A DNA stretch of 64,000 nucleotides from Apodemus sylvaticus (taxonomy: Eukaryota; Chordata; Mammalia; Rodentia; Muridae). Made by a program: the position numbers and the translations under genes. This document shows positions 11,571 through 23,070 of this stretch, piece after piece (the first letter of the stretch is position 1; the number at the start of each line of letters is the position of its first letter). Location of the stretch: contig NC_067495.1 in assembly GCF_947179515.1 (NCBI RefSeq), positions 138,910,596 through 138,974,595 of the forward strand, given 5' to 3'. The notes beneath the pieces were generated by a model, which saw only the letters and a list, made by a program, of their open reading frames with translations, was not told the DNA's origin and ran no database searches.

Positions 11571-11700
11571 CTATTTTATTAATTGTGGAGAATTTCATAC
11601 ATATGTACAATTTTTTATATTCACTCACTATTCCTTCTCTTAAGTCCTTTAATATGCACATCCTATTTCCTTTTCCATCCTTTAGTCTTCTAAGAGACTA
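11571..11700 (-). mobile_element. Possible old Lx-like L1 3' end, antisense
   Basis: The 'gagaatttcatacatatgta' motif followed by pyrimidine-rich sequence resembles the better preserved antisense Lx 3' ends at 12726 and 63795. Weak. Confidence 0.3.
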
Positions 11701-11883
11701 CTAAGGATCAGAAGAGGTGGTAAAATATATTAATGTATATATTTGCTCATTTTGCTTCTCTCAGAGCCATCTTGTTGGTATTGTGTGCCTGCACATGCAA
11801 GCGGTTTTTACAAGATTTGATTTCCTTAAGATCAGCACAGCCTTATTATGTAAAATGCTTTTTGCGTTCTTGGAATTGAACAA

Positions 11884-11930
11884 TTATGATATATGAAATA
11901 TAGAATTATGATATATGAAATATAGAATTG
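11884..11930. repeat. Tandem duplication, period 22 bp
   Basis: The unit 'attatgatatatgaaatata' plus two bases occurs twice in direct succession. Confidence 0.9.
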
Positions 11931-12725
11931 CATCTATATTTCATTCTTCATGTAACTTTATCACTCCTTATACATTTAGATAAATCATTTCCATTTCACT
12001 ACCTGGCTCTATCATCTGTGAAGGGGAATAACACCTAGGATAATAAGTCGATAATGATAACTGATGAATTCCTGACTTCTGATCTTCCTGGAATTATACC
12101 CAAATCTATGCCTATCTCATGTGTTTACTCCTGGTTTCCTACATTAGTGAAGTATATTCACTTTCTTTCTCATACTCCATTTCCTTTTGCTAAGCCACTT
12201 AGCAATATTTTCTTCATCCTAGAATTAAGTATTTCAGTATTCCTGAAAATAATTTTATTGGAGCAAGCACTTTTCATTTTTTGCTGCATTTTTTTGTGAT
12301 AGTTTATCTTAAAGGTAACTATCATTAATTTCTTCCCACAATGCTGAAGCCTACTCTTCATTAAAATATTAAGACTATTCCTATAACTTCTGTAGTTTGA
12401 ATCAGTCTGAGGTTATTTTCTTCAGATGATTGTGGCAGAACTGATGATATATAACATCTTAGAGTAAATGTGAAGTAATGGTGGAGTTTCTGCTTGATTT
12501 TATTTGGCCTCCTGTTTAAACTGACTACAATGAGAAGCCCATGTTAGTCATAAGAATTAGCACTGTGAAGAAACTGTTTCCCAAACAGCATTCAGCATTT
12601 CACAATAACTCCAAAAGTTACTGGAATTTAGTATTGAAGCAACAACTGTGTGATGTTACTATGAGAAACTGATAGATGAGCAGATTACTAGAAAAATAAC
12701 TACTAGGGAAAACATTAATTTTCTT
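11931..12725. other. Unassigned DNA
   Basis: No repeat or exon recognised; the short ORFs at 12054-12299 (+) and 12170-12361 (-) overlap each other and show no domain. Confidence 0.4.
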
Positions 12726-13060
12726 TTTAAAAATGGTTTTTGAGAATTTCATACATGTATACAATAAAATGATTATGCCTATGCCTAGACTTCTCCAATT
12801 TCTTCCATAGATCCTCAATAGTCCTTTCTTCCCACTTCATTTCTATCTCTTTTATGTGCTTTGCTTTTAAAAATCTCAGCAATTCTAATTAGTGTTCCCC
12901 ATAACTGCATGGCTATGGAGCCATTCATAGGAGCAGAGGGAACTTAGGAGTGTCTATTATCCTCAAAAATGAATGATTTTACTTACCCTGGAATTATCCA
13001 CTGCCAATAACCCCTCAGAATGGGGTGAGGCCTGGAGACTATCTACCTCACATAGGTTTT
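12726..13060 (-). mobile_element. Old Lx-like L1 3'UTR, antisense
   Basis: Begins 'gagaatttcatacatgtata', then a pyrimidine-rich block, then 'ctaattagtgttccccata', 'ggagccattcataggagc', 'tatccactgccaataacccc' and 'cagaatggggtgaggcctgg'. The order matches a common antisense murine L1 3' end. Confidence 0.6.
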
Positions 13061-13276
13061 GTTTCGCCTAGTTTGATCTGATGCCAGTAATTTCGACTGA
13101 TGCTACTTTGTTAATATTATAGCCATATCCTGTCCAGAAAATAACTTTTCTCAGTTGGCCTTTCTGGTCTTTGTCTCTCATATATTGGAAAATAAGAATG
13201 AATATATGGTCCTAGTTTCTCCACACCAGGTTAATGCTTTTGTTATTTTATGTATATATGTATGTATTATGTGTTT

Positions 13277-13482
13277 GTTTTGATGAAGAGTCTCCTATAG
13301 CAGAGACAGACCAAAACTTACTAGTTTTCATAGATGATCCTCCTGCTACTATATCACAAGTGTTGAGATGACAGGCATTCACTACCAAACCCATTTTTTT
13401 CAATATTGGGGATCAAACACAGGGCTTTGTATACCTTAAGAAAGTAATTTACAAAACTAAGCTATACTTAAGGGCTGCTTTT
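13277..13482 (-). mobile_element. B4-like composite SINE (B1-like + ID-like), antisense
   Basis: The left half reads like an antisense B1 ('agagtctcctatagcagaga', 'ttgagatgacaggcattcac'). The right half reads like an antisense ID head ('ggatcaaacacagggctttg'). This B1-plus-ID arrangement is typical of B4. Strongly diverged. Confidence 0.55.
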
Positions 13483-13499
13483 CATTATATTAATTATTT

Positions 13500-13862
13500 A
13501 TTTTTTAATAATTTCATTGATGAATACTGTATTGACATCATTAGATCCACCCATTGTTTCCTCCATTCCTCTGCTCATGTCTCCCGCACATCCTAAGTTT
13601 GTGACCTCTTCCTCTCTTGTTACACATATATACATATAAAGAAATATGTAAAAACTATACACTCTCATTTAGTGTTGCTCACATGTGTGTGTGCTTAAGA
13701 CTGACTGCAATTGGAAAACTTATCAGGAGGTCATATCTAATGAAAAGTGCTACATCCTCTTTCATTAACCATTGATTGTCTATAGTTCTTCATCTAGAGG
13801 TGAAGTCTTGTGAAACTTTCCCTATCATAATTGGAAGGTCTTATTTAAGAAGCCCAGTTGTT
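13500..13862 (-). mobile_element. Old L1 3'UTR, antisense (left part, host of nested L1)
   Basis: Pyrimidine-rich antisense L1 3' end that continues after the younger insertion at 16603. Joining across one TSD copy restores the phrase 'cccagttgttgatagttcat', which belongs to this old family. The last 16 bp (13847-13862) are the left TSD copy of the nested L1. Confidence 0.65.
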
Positions 13863-16586
13863 ACCAGTTTGCTGTATATTGCTTTTACTATGTTTAGGTA
13901 TGGGCCTTGAATTCCTGTTCTTTCCAAGACTTTAAGCATGAAAGGATGCTGAATTTTGTCAAATGCTTTTTCAGCATCCAATGAAATGACCATGTGGTTT
14001 TTTTCTTTGAGTTTGTTTATGTAGTGGATTGCATTGATGGATTTCCGTATATTGAACCAACCCTGCATTCCCGGGATAAAGCCTACTTGATCATGGTGGA
14101 TGATCGTTTTGATGTGTTCTCGGATTTGGTTGGCATGGATTTTATTGAGTATTTTTGCATCGATGTTCATAAGGGAAATTATTCTGAAGTTCTCTTTCTT
14201 TGTTGGATCTTTGTGTGGTTTTGGTATCAGCGTAATTGTGGCTTCGTAGAAGGAATTGGGTAGTGTTCCTTCTGTTTCTATTTTGTGGAATAGTTTGAAG
14301 AGTATTGGTGTTAAGTCTTCTTTGAAGGTCTGATAGAATTCTGCACTGAAACCATCTGGTCCTGTGCTTTTTTTTTGTTGGAAGACTTTCTATGACTCCT
14401 TCTATTTCTTTAGGTGTTATGGGACTATTCAGATGATCAAACTAAATGGAGAGAAACTTGAAGCAATCCCACTAAAATCAGGGACTAGACAGGGCTGCCC
14501 CCTCTCTCTTTATCTTTTCAATATTGTACTTGAGGTACTAGCTCGGGCAATTCGACAACATAAGGAGGTCAAAGGGATACAAATTGGAAAGGAAGAAGTC
14601 AAACTATCATTATTTGCAGATGACATGATAGTCTACCTAAGGGACCCAAAAAACTCCACTAGAGAACTCCTACAGCTGATAAACAACTTCAGCAAAGTGG
14701 CAGGTTATAAAATCAACACAAGCAAATCAGTGGCCTTCCTATACTCAAAGGATAAGCAGGCTGAGAAAGAAATTAGGGAAATGACCCCCTTCACAATAGC
14801 CACAAACAATATAAAGTACCTTGGGGTGACTCTTACCAAACATGTGAATGATCTGTATGACAAGAACTTCAAGACTCTGAAGAAGGAAATGGAAGAAGAC
14901 CTCAAAAAATGGGAAAACCTCCCATGCTCATGGATCGGCAAGATCAATATAGTTAAAATGGCCATTTTGCCAAAAGCAATATACAGATTCAATGTAATAA
15001 CCATCAAAATCCCAACTCAATTCTTCACAGAGTTAGAAAGAGCAATTATCAAATTCATCTGGAATAACAAAAAACCCAAGATAGTTAAAACTTTTCTCAG
15101 CAACAAAAGAAATTCTGGAGGAATCACTATCCCTGACCTCAAGCAATACTACAGAGTAATAGTGTTAAAAACTGCATGGTATTGGTACAGTGACAGGCAG
15201 GCAGATCAATGGAACAGGATTGAAGATCCAGAAATGAACCCACACACTATGGCCACTTGATCCTCGACAAAGGGGCTAAACACATCCAATGGAAAAAAGA
15301 TAGCCTTTTCAACAAATGGTGCTGGTTCAACTGGAGGTCAGCATGCAGAAGAATGCGAATTGATCCATCCTTGTCTCCTTGTACTAAGCTCAAATCCAAA
15401 TGGATCAAGGACCTCCACATAAAGCCAGAAACTCAAGTTAATAGAAAAGAAACTGGGGAAGACCCTTGAGGAAATCGGTATAGGGAGAAAGTTTCTGAAC
15501 AGAACACCAATAACGTATGCTCTAAGATCAAAAATTGACAAATGGGACCTCATAAAATTGCAAAGTTTCTGTATGGCAAAGGACACCATCAAGAGGACAA
15601 ATCGGCAACCAACAAATTGGGAAAAGATCTTCACAAATCCTACATCAGATAGAGGGCTAATATCCAATATATATAAAGAACTCAAGAAGTTAGACTCCAG
15701 AAAACCAAACAACCCTATTAAAAAATGGGGTACAGAGTTAAACAAAGAATTCTCACCTGAAGAACTTCGGATGGCGGAGAAGCATCTTAAAAAATGCTCA
15801 ACTTCATTAGTCATTATGGAAATGCAAATCAAAACAACCCTGAGATTTCACATTACACCAGTCAGAATGGGTAAAATTAAAAATTCAGGAGACAGCAGGT
15901 ATTGGAAAGGATGTGGAGAAAGAGGAACACTCCTCTACTGCTGGTTGGGTTGCAAATTGGTACAACCACTTTGGAAATCAGTCTGGGGGTTCCTCTGAAA
16001 ACTGGGCACCTCACTTCCAGAAGATCCTGCTATACCACTCCTGGGCATATACCCAGAGGATTCCCCACTATGTAATAAGGATACATGCTCTACTATGTTC
16101 ATAGCAGCCCTATTTATAATTGCCAGATGCTGGAAAGAACCCAGGTATCCCTCAACAGAAGAGTGGATGCAAAAAATGTGGTATATCCACACAATGGAGT
16201 ACTAATCAGCCATTAGAAACAATGAATTCATGAAATTCTTAGGCAAATGGATGGAGCTAGAGAACATCATACTAAGTGAGGTAACCCAGACTCAAAAGGT
16301 GAATCATGGTATGCACTCACTGATAAGTGGATATTAACCTAGAAAACTGGAATACCCAAAACATAATCCACACATCAAATGACGTACAAGAAGAAAGGAG
16401 GAGTGGCCCCTTGTTCTGGAAAGACTCAGTGAAGCAGTATTAGGCAAAACCAGAACGGGGAAGTGGGAAGGGTTGGGTGGGAAAACAGGGGGAGAGAAGG
16501 GGGTTTATGGGACTTTCGGGGAGTCGGGGGCTAGAAAAGGGGAAATCATTTGAAATATAAATAAAAATATATCAAATTTAAAAAAA
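13863..16586 (+). mobile_element. Inverted (twin-primed) L1 insertion with TSD
   Basis: The 3' part (14436-16586) is plus strand: ORF2 from the SGTRQGCPLS region through the C-terminus, 3'UTR and A tail. The 5' part (13863-14438) is the adjoining upstream ORF2 segment in reverse orientation. The two segments are nearly contiguous in an intact L1, lacking only about 7 bp between their outer ends. The inner junction shares the 3-bp microhomology 'atc' (14436-14438). TSD: 'aagaagcccagttgtt' at 13847-13862 versus 'aagaggcccagttgtt' at 16587-16602 (one mismatch). The site TTATTT/AAGAAG fits L1 endonuclease preference. It sits inside an older antisense L1. Confidence 0.95.
14439..16337 (+). pseudogene. 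L1 ORF2 remnant: RT palm to C-terminus
   Basis: Encodes the second half of the L1 ORF2 protein, which in active elements is the endonuclease/reverse transcriptase that primes cDNA at the genomic nick. The SGTRQGCPLS-like motif (14480-14510, with a Tyr for Pro change just after it) and the FADD box (about 14615-14626) are present. The open frame continues to 15260, where a 1-bp loss in 'cacacactatggcc' shifts it. Further indels lie near 15434, and a premature stop follows the 'VWGFL' stretch near 15998. The Cys-rich C-terminal motif is altered. The ORF ends with the usual stop at 16335-16337. The endonuclease and first RT blocks are absent or inverted, so the copy is non-functional. Confidence 0.9.
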
Positions 16587-16602
16587 AAGAGGCCCAGTTG
16601 TT

Positions 16603-16868
16603 GATAGTTCATGAGTACTGTATTCCTGTCATATGTAGAAGTATTGTGATATTTCCTGAGTCTTACTCGTAGGGGTAGTATTGTGGAGGTATCAACTGTG
16701 GTTTGAAATTCCATAATCACTCATTCTATTCACTTGCCTTCTGTTTGCTGCAAAAAGAAGCTTTCCTGGTGTGGTCTGAGAGTTATAGTTTTATATAAGT
16801 CTAAGGATAAATATTTAGAAGCTGAAAGGTAGCATTTTTAATGAAATGGTAGTAGTAGATTATCCTCT
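16603..16868 (-). mobile_element. Old L1 3'UTR, antisense (right part of split host)
   Basis: Continuation of the element at 13500-13862: 'gatagttcatgagtactgta', 'tgctgcaaaaagaagctttc', 'ctaaggataaatatttagaa' and 'ggtagtagtagattatcctc', the order of this L1 family read antisense. Confidence 0.6.
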
Positions 16869-16869
16869 A

Positions 16870-17077
16870 CAGTGATTTTTACCCTTCCAAATGCTACAAT
16901 TCTTTAATGCATTTCCTCATTCTGTGATGACTCCCAACTGTATTTTCTTTGCTATGTCATAACTGTGATTTTGTTACTGTTATGAATTATAATGTAAATA
17001 TCTGATGTACAGTGTAGCTGATGTGTGATCACTCTTCCCCCATAGGGGTCAAGATCCACACATTTACAACCAGTGCT
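16870..17077. mobile_element. URR1-like hAT-Charlie non-autonomous DNA transposon
   Basis: About 208 bp with the URR1 order: 'cagtg' start, 'aatgctacaattctttaatg', 'catttcctcattctgtgatg', 'gctatgtcataactgtgatt', 'gttatgaattataatgtaaa', then 'cataggggtcaagatc' and an end resembling the inverse of the start. It has decayed, and a clean 8-bp TSD was not readable. It sits at the edge of the old L1 above. Confidence 0.75.
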
Positions 17078-17582
17078 CTATGGCATATGACCACTCTAGC
17101 AACTATTTTCTTTGCTAAGTTTATATTACTAAATGTGAGTTCCTTTCTATTGAGTAGGTCTTAAGTCTAATTAGAAAGCTGTTTGCTACATCAAAGGCAA
17201 TTGTACCAAAAATATGCCACTGAGGATATCCTGTAAAGCCAGGCAAAGTTGTTGTCCATATGCTTCACAGCTCAGTCGATTGTTTTTCTTTACCTGGTAG
17301 CATAAACAGCACTTTTAGATGCTATGATAGCTAGTATGCTGAGGGGAGGTTTTCAGGACAGTCCAAGTATCACCTTTCCAACTTCCATGTATTCAGAATA
17401 TGATGTCTCCAAAAATTAAATCTTTCTTTCATGTTTTTGATAAGCAAACAAGAGAAAAAATAATCAATATTATTTAAACAATTTCTTGAATACTCAACTA
17501 ACAACTTCAAAGGAGATTTTCCATGCCTGCCATAAAGGTTGTTGTTAGGGAGAATTATCACCCTGTATAACAAGACTCTATA
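17078..17582. other. Unassigned DNA
   Basis: About 500 bp without a recognised repeat. The 67-aa minus-strand ORF at 17370-17573 has no domain. Confidence 0.4.
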
Positions 17583-17938
17583 TGGTGGTTTGAATAAAAA
17601 ATGGTTCTTATATGCTCATAGGAAGTGCCACTATTAGGAAGTACGGCCTTGTTGGAGTAGGTATGGTTTTGTTAGAGGAAGTGTGTCACTGAGGATGGGC
17701 TTTGAGTTTTCAAATTCCCAATCTAGACACCGTGTGTCCCACAGTCTCCTTCTGCTGCCTGCTGAACCAAATCTCAGTTCTTTCTCCAACAACATGCTTG
17801 TCTGCATGTTACCATAATTCCTTCCATGAGAATAATAGGCTAAACCTCTGAATTGTAAGCCATCACCAACTATATGATTTCTTTATAAGAGTTGCCATGG
17901 TTGTGGTGTCTCTTCACAGTAATTAAACTCTAAGATAC
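17583..17938 (+). mobile_element. MaLR-type solo LTR, plus strand
   Basis: Begins 'tggtggtttgaataaaaaat', then 'ggaagtgccactattaggaa', 'ggccttgttggagtaggt', 'gtgtcactgaggatgggctt' and 'taagagttgccatggttgtg', ending near 'taagatac'. Body and order match a frequent rodent MaLR LTR. It is followed after about 6 bp by a reversed copy of the same family. Confidence 0.65.
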
Positions 17939-17944
17939 TCCATT

Positions 17945-18261
17945 TGTCTTAGGGTTTTATTGCTGTGAACAGATACCATGACCAAAGTAACTCTTATAAG
18001 AACAACATTTAGTTGGAGTTAGCTTACAGGTTCAGAAATTCAGTCCATTATCATCAATCAGAAACATAGCAGGATCCAGACAGGAATGGTGCAGGAGCAG
18101 TGAGGGTTGTATGTCTTCATCTGAAAGCTGCTACCAGAATACTGGCTTGCCGGAAGCTAGGATGAGTCTTATAGCCCACACCACAGTGACACACCTGCTC
18201 CAAGAGGTCCACACCTTCCATTAATGCCACTTCCTGGACCAAGCATATATAAACCATCACA
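17945..18261 (-). mobile_element. MaLR-type solo LTR, minus strand, tail-to-tail with previous
   Basis: Starts 'tgtcttagggttttattgct' (reverse of the LTR 3' end), contains 'aactcttataagaacaacat', 'ggttcagaaattcagtccat' and 'gtgacacacctgctccaaga', and ends 'aaaccatcaca', the reverse of the LTR start. Same family as 17583-17938. Confidence 0.65.
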
Positions 18262-19508
18262 CCATTTTAAATATATATAAATATAAGTGCTCAGATACTC
18301 ATTACAGAAGTATTTAATGCTGTTTCTTAGAAATCCCACAGTTATATTAACCTTTGAAGGTAAAAGAAATCAATTTATAAATTAAAGATGGTGAAACATT
18401 GCAATATATTATCTTCCTAATCAAAGGCAAGATGTATTTTTTCTATTTATTTATGTGAGGATTATGTCCTTGAAGTAAGAGTTCATTTTTTTCTCCAAAA
18501 AGCTCTTGTACATCTATTGTAAAATTAATTTCTGATTACTTTTACTTTTAGCTTACTTTTATAAAGAATATGATATGTCATTGCTTATTTTGCTTATTTA
18601 CTGCAGTTAGAATGTTACTTTATATGTATAAACTGAGAAATTAAATACGTATTATAATCCTTCTAATAGGAATATTGCTCATTAGTTTGTTTTCAGACAC
18701 AACATATAATAAATAATGCTTGTGTTCATATTGCCTCATCATTTCTAATACTTTCTATTTTGCTGTCTCAGATAATTGCATTTTAACGGCAATGTTAAAT
18801 GATAGTAGTAAAAGAAAAATCAATAATAATATTACTTAAGAAATATTCCAAATGCTCAATAATATTCTAAGTAATTTGCTGGATTAGTTTAATGAATCTA
18901 CTGAACAAGTCTATAAGAACATTTAATGAACAATCTGATTTTCAAAACTATTGTCATCACTACCACACAACAGTGCTTTTCATACTAACAATTAAAAATG
19001 GTGCCTTTAATAGACATTCTCAAAGAAAAGTAAATATACCACCAAGACAGTATCTCTTGGAAAATTAATAAAATGGATATTTCTGAATATCCCTCAGAAA
19101 CATACACTCAAACACTAAAGGATTTATTCTGTGAAGGCTCTTGGATGATTCCAATGAACACTAAAATTTGAGAATAACTACTCCAAAATATCTTTATGTA
19201 AAAACATCAGTTCTAATGTGAGTTGCAATGATTATATATAATAATAACGTTCATAAAATTTAGTATTTGATTTACCATTTCTCTATTGCTCTAACTTATT
19301 ATAATGGTAAATTATGTGAATAATTTTCTAATATTGAGACATTCCATAGAATTTTGAAGTGAATAACATGTCATTATGACAATTTTATTCTTGTAAGTGT
19401 TGGCATTTACTGTCTACACCTTATTCTTTCCAAATTTTTAGTCTGTCATTGGTTTTCTACAATCTGAATATTGTACAACTTATTATAAGAAAAATGGTAT
19501 TTGTTTCT
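18262..19508. other. Unassigned AT-rich DNA
   Basis: About 1.2 kb, very AT-rich, no family recognised and no ORF worth calling. Confidence 0.45.
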
Positions 19509-19510
19509 CA

Positions 19511-19552
19511 TTTTTCCAATTTTCCAAATTTTCCAAAATTTTCCAAAATTCT
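19511..19552. repeat. TTTTCCAA(A)-type minisatellite-like array
   Basis: Four imperfect 9-10 bp units of 'ttttccaaa'/'ttttccaaaa' in direct succession. Confidence 0.8.
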
Positions 19553-19611
19553 CTTTGGTTTCTGTCACTACTTTTGCAAGGTTTTTATATGCTAGATAAA
19601 AATATTTCTTC

Positions 19612-19698
19612 TAAAGGTTTATGGGACATATGGGGAAGGGGGATCTGGGAAAGGGGAAATCATGTGGAATGTAAACAAAGAATATAGAAAATAAAAAA
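19612..19698 (+). mobile_element. Very short L1 3' end
   Basis: Reads 'ggtttatgggacatatgggg', then 'ggggaaatcatgtggaatgt' and 'aaacaaagaatatag' with an A tail: the last ~85 bp of an L1 3'UTR. No clear TSD. Confidence 0.8.
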
Positions 19699-19753
19699 AA
19701 CAAACAATTCTTCAAGTTCACATTATCTTTAGTCTGTGGGGGAAAATCTGTTT

Positions 19754-20350
19754 TAGAATTTTTTTATTAGATATTTGTATTATTTACATTTCAAATGTTA
19801 TTCTCTTTCCTCATTTCCCCTCCAAATACCACTATCTCATGCCCCTCCCCCTGCTCACCAACTGCCCCAACTCCAACATTCCTGACCTGGCATTCCCTTA
19901 CATTAGAGCATTGAGCCTTCACAGGACAAATGGCCTCTCCTCTCATTGATGTCTGAAAAGGCAATCCTCTGCTACATATGTAGTTGGAGACAATGGTCTC
20001 TCCATTCGTACATTTTGATTGTTGGTTTAGTTACTGGGAGCTCTGTGGGGACTGGTTGGTACGTATAATTGTTCCTCCTATAGGGCTGCAAACCTCTTCA
20101 GCTCCTTGGGTCCTTTCTCTAGCTCTTCTATTGGAGACCCTATTGGTTGGCTGTGAGCCAAGGGTATTTTGATTCACCTTCGTAGAAGGACCAATGTATC
20201 CACATTTGTGTCTTCTTCTTGAGCTTCATGTGGTCTGTGAGTTGTATCTTGGTTATTCTGAGCTTTTGGGCTAATATCCACTTATCAATGAGTGCATACC
20301 ATGTGTATTATTTTGTGATTGGGGTACCCTACTCAGGATGATATTTTCTT
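19754..20350 (-). mobile_element. Older L1, minus strand (left part, host of nested L1)
   Basis: Reversed L1 tail and 3'UTR followed by the reversed ORF2 end ('gggctaatatccacttatca'). Interrupted at 20351 by a younger L1 and resumes at 22446 with the next ORF2 words. The duplicated 'gatattttctt' is the TSD. Confidence 0.88.
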
Positions 20351-22445
20351 TTTTTTTTATTCGATATATTTTTTATTTACATTTCAAATGATTTCCCCTT
20401 TTCTAGCCCCCCACTCCCCGAAAGTCCCGTAAGCCCCCTTCTGTCCCCCCGTCCTCCCACCCAACCTTTCCCACTTCCCGGTTCTGGTTTTGCCGAATAC
20501 TGCTTCACTGAGTCTTTCCAGAACAAGGGGACACTCTTCCTTTCTTCTTGTACCTCATTTGATGTGTGGATTATGTTTTGGGTATTCCAGATTTCTTGGT
20601 TAATATCCACTTATTAGTGAGTGCATACCATGATTCACCTTTTGAGTCTGGGTTACCTCACTTAGGATGATGTTCTCTAGCTCCATCCATTTGCCTAAGA
20701 ATTTCATGAATTCATTGTTTCTAATGTAGATATACCACATTATTTGCATCCACTCTTCTGTTGAGGGATACCTGGGTTCTTTCCAGCATCTGGCAATTAT
20801 AAATAGGGCTGCTATGAACATAGTAGAGCATGTATCCTTATTACGTGGTGGGGAATCCTCTGGGTATATGCCCAGGAGTGGTATAGCAGGATCTTCTGGA
20901 AGTGAGGTGCCCAGTTTTCAGAGGAATCGCCAGACTGATTTCCAGAGTGGTTGTACCAATTTGCAACCCCATCAGCAGTGGAGGAGTGTTCCTCTTTCTC
21001 CACATCCTCGCCAACATCTGCTGTCTCCTGAATTTTTAATCTTAGCCATTCTGACTGGTGTAAGATGAAATCTCAGGGTTGTTTTGATTTGCATTTCCTT
21101 AATGACTAATGAAGTTGAGCATTTTTCAAGATGCTTCTCTGCCATCCAAAGTTCTTTAGGTGAGAATTCTTTGTTTAACTCTGTACCCCATTTTTTAATA
21201 GGGTTGTTTGGTTTTCTGGAGTCTAACTTCTTGAGTTCTTTATATATATTGGATATTAGCCCAATATCTAATGTAGGATTGGTGAAGATCTTTTCCCAAT
21301 TTGTTGGTTGCCAATTTGTCCTCTTGATGGTGTCCTTTGCTTTACAGAAACTTTGTAATTTTATGAGGTCCCATTTGTCAATTCTTGATCTTAGAGCATA
21401 TGCTATTGGTGTTCTGTTCAGGAACTTTCTCCCTGTACCGATGTCCTCAAGGGTCTTCCCCAGTTTCTTTTCTATTAGCTTCAGAGTGTCTGGCTTTATG
21501 TGGAGGTCCTTGATCCATTTGGATTTGAGCTAAGTACAAGGAGACAAGGATGGATCAATTCGAATTCTTCTGCATGCTGACCTCCAGTTGAACCAGCAAT
21601 GGAGAGAAACTTGAAGCAATCCCACTAAAATCAGGGACTAGACAGGGCTGCCCCCTTTCTCCTTATCTTTTCAATATTGTACTTGAGGTACTAGCTTGGG
21701 CAATTGGACAACATAAGGAGGTCAGAGGGATACAAATTGGAAAGGAAGAAGTCAAACTATCATTATTTGCAGACGACATGATAGTCCACCTAAGGGACCC
21801 AAAAAACTCCACTAGAGAACTCCTAAAGCTGATAAACAACTTCAGCAAAGTGGCAGGTAATAAAATCAACACAAGCAAATCAGTGGCCTTCCTATACTCA
21901 AAGGATAAGCAGGCTGAGAAAGAAATTAGGGAAATGATCCCCTTCACAATAGCCACAAACAGTATAACGTATCTTGGGGTGACTCTTACCAAACATATGA
22001 AAGATCTGTATGACAAGAACTTCAAGACTCTGAAGAAGGAAATGGAAGAAGACCTCAAAAAATGGGAAAACCTCCCATGCTCATGGATCGGTAGAATCAA
22101 TATAGTTAAAATGGCCATTTTGCCAAAAGCACTATACAGATTCAATGTAATACCCATCAAAATCCCAACTCAGTTCTTCACAGAGTTAGAAAGAGCAATT
22201 ATCAAATTCATCTGGAATAACAAAAAACCCAGGATTGCTAAAACTATTCTCAGCAACAAAAGAAAGTCTGGGGGAAACAGTATCCCTGACCTCAAGCAAT
22301 ACTACAGAGCAATAGTGTTAAAAACTGCATGGTATTGGTACAGTGACAGACAGGAGGATCAATGGAACAGGATTGAAGATCCAGAAATGAACCCACACAC
22401 ATATAGCAACTTGATCCTCAACAAAGAGGCTGAAAACATCCAATA
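20351..22445 (-). mobile_element. Inverted (twin-primed) L1 nested in an older L1
   Basis: The 3' part is minus strand (20351-21598: tail, 3'UTR, ORF2 C-terminus back to the CRRMRID block). The remaining 5' part (21599-22445) is flipped to plus strand and carries the NGEKLEAIPL...NKEAENIQ stretch of ORF2. In an intact L1 the outer ends of these two segments lie about 30 bp apart, as expected for twin priming with a small loss. TSD: 'ggatgatattttctt' at 20336-20350 and 'ggttgatattttctt' at 22446-22460, one mismatch. The host is the older L1 at 19754-20350 plus 22446-23070, so the relative age is clear. Confidence 0.94.
21600..22445 (+). pseudogene. L1 ORF2 remnant (RT palm/thumb), inverted segment
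   Basis: Encodes the part of the L1 reverse transcriptase with SGTRQGCPLS-like and FADDM boxes (about 21628 and 21765), then the conserved CSWIGRINIVKMAILPKA stretch at about 22079-22132. A stop-free frame covers 21778-22445, but it has no upstream endonuclease and ends at the inversion edge. It is the flipped 5' part of the surrounding L1, which is dead. Confidence 0.88.
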
Positions 22446-23070
22446 GGTTGATATTTTCTTGTTCCATCCATTTGCCTAAGAATTTCATGAAATCATTGTT
22501 TTTAATTAGTACTCCTTTGTGTAAATGTACCACATTTTCTGTATCCATTCCTCTGTTGAGGGACATCTAGGTTCTTTCCAGCTTCTGTCTATTATAAATA
22601 AGGCTGATATGAACATAGTGGAACATGTGTCCTTATTACATGTTGGGGCATCTTCTGGGTATATGCCCAGGAGTGGTATAGCTGGGTCCTCAGGTAGTAT
22701 TATGTCCAGTTTTCTGAGTAACAGCCAAACTGATTTCCACAGTGGTTGTACCAGCTTGCAATTCCACCAGCAATGGAGGAGTGTTCCTCTTGCTACACAT
22801 CTTCTCCAGTACCTGTCCCCTGAGTTTTTGAACTTAGCCATTCTGACTGGTATGAAGTGGAATTATCCATCTTGTATTCCTCAGTTGAGAATTCTTTGTT
22901 TAGCTTTGCACCCAATTTTTAATAGGGTTATTTGGATCTCTGGAGTCTAACTTCTTGAGGTTTTTGTACATATTGGATATTAGCCCTCTATCAGAGGTAG
23001 GATTGGTAAAGATGTTTTCCCTATCTATTGGTTGCCATTTTGTCCTCTTGACAGTGTCTTTTGCCTTTTT
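22446..23070 (-). mobile_element. Older L1 ORF2, minus strand (right part of split host)
   Basis: Continues the L1 from 19754-20350: 'gttccatccatttgcctaag', 'ctctgttgagggacatctag', 'cattctgactggtatgaagt' and 'tattagccctctatcagagg'. About 70 bp is missing near 22860, where ORF2 jumps from 'gaagtggaat' to 'tatccatcttg'. It ends near 23070 in 'gtgtcttttgcc'. Confidence 0.88.

Noticed and set aside
20336..22460. Assembly artefact explaining the plus/minus L1 joins
   Set aside because: Matching TSDs flank the inverted elements at 13863, 20351, 41481 and 54100, which artefactual joins would not produce.
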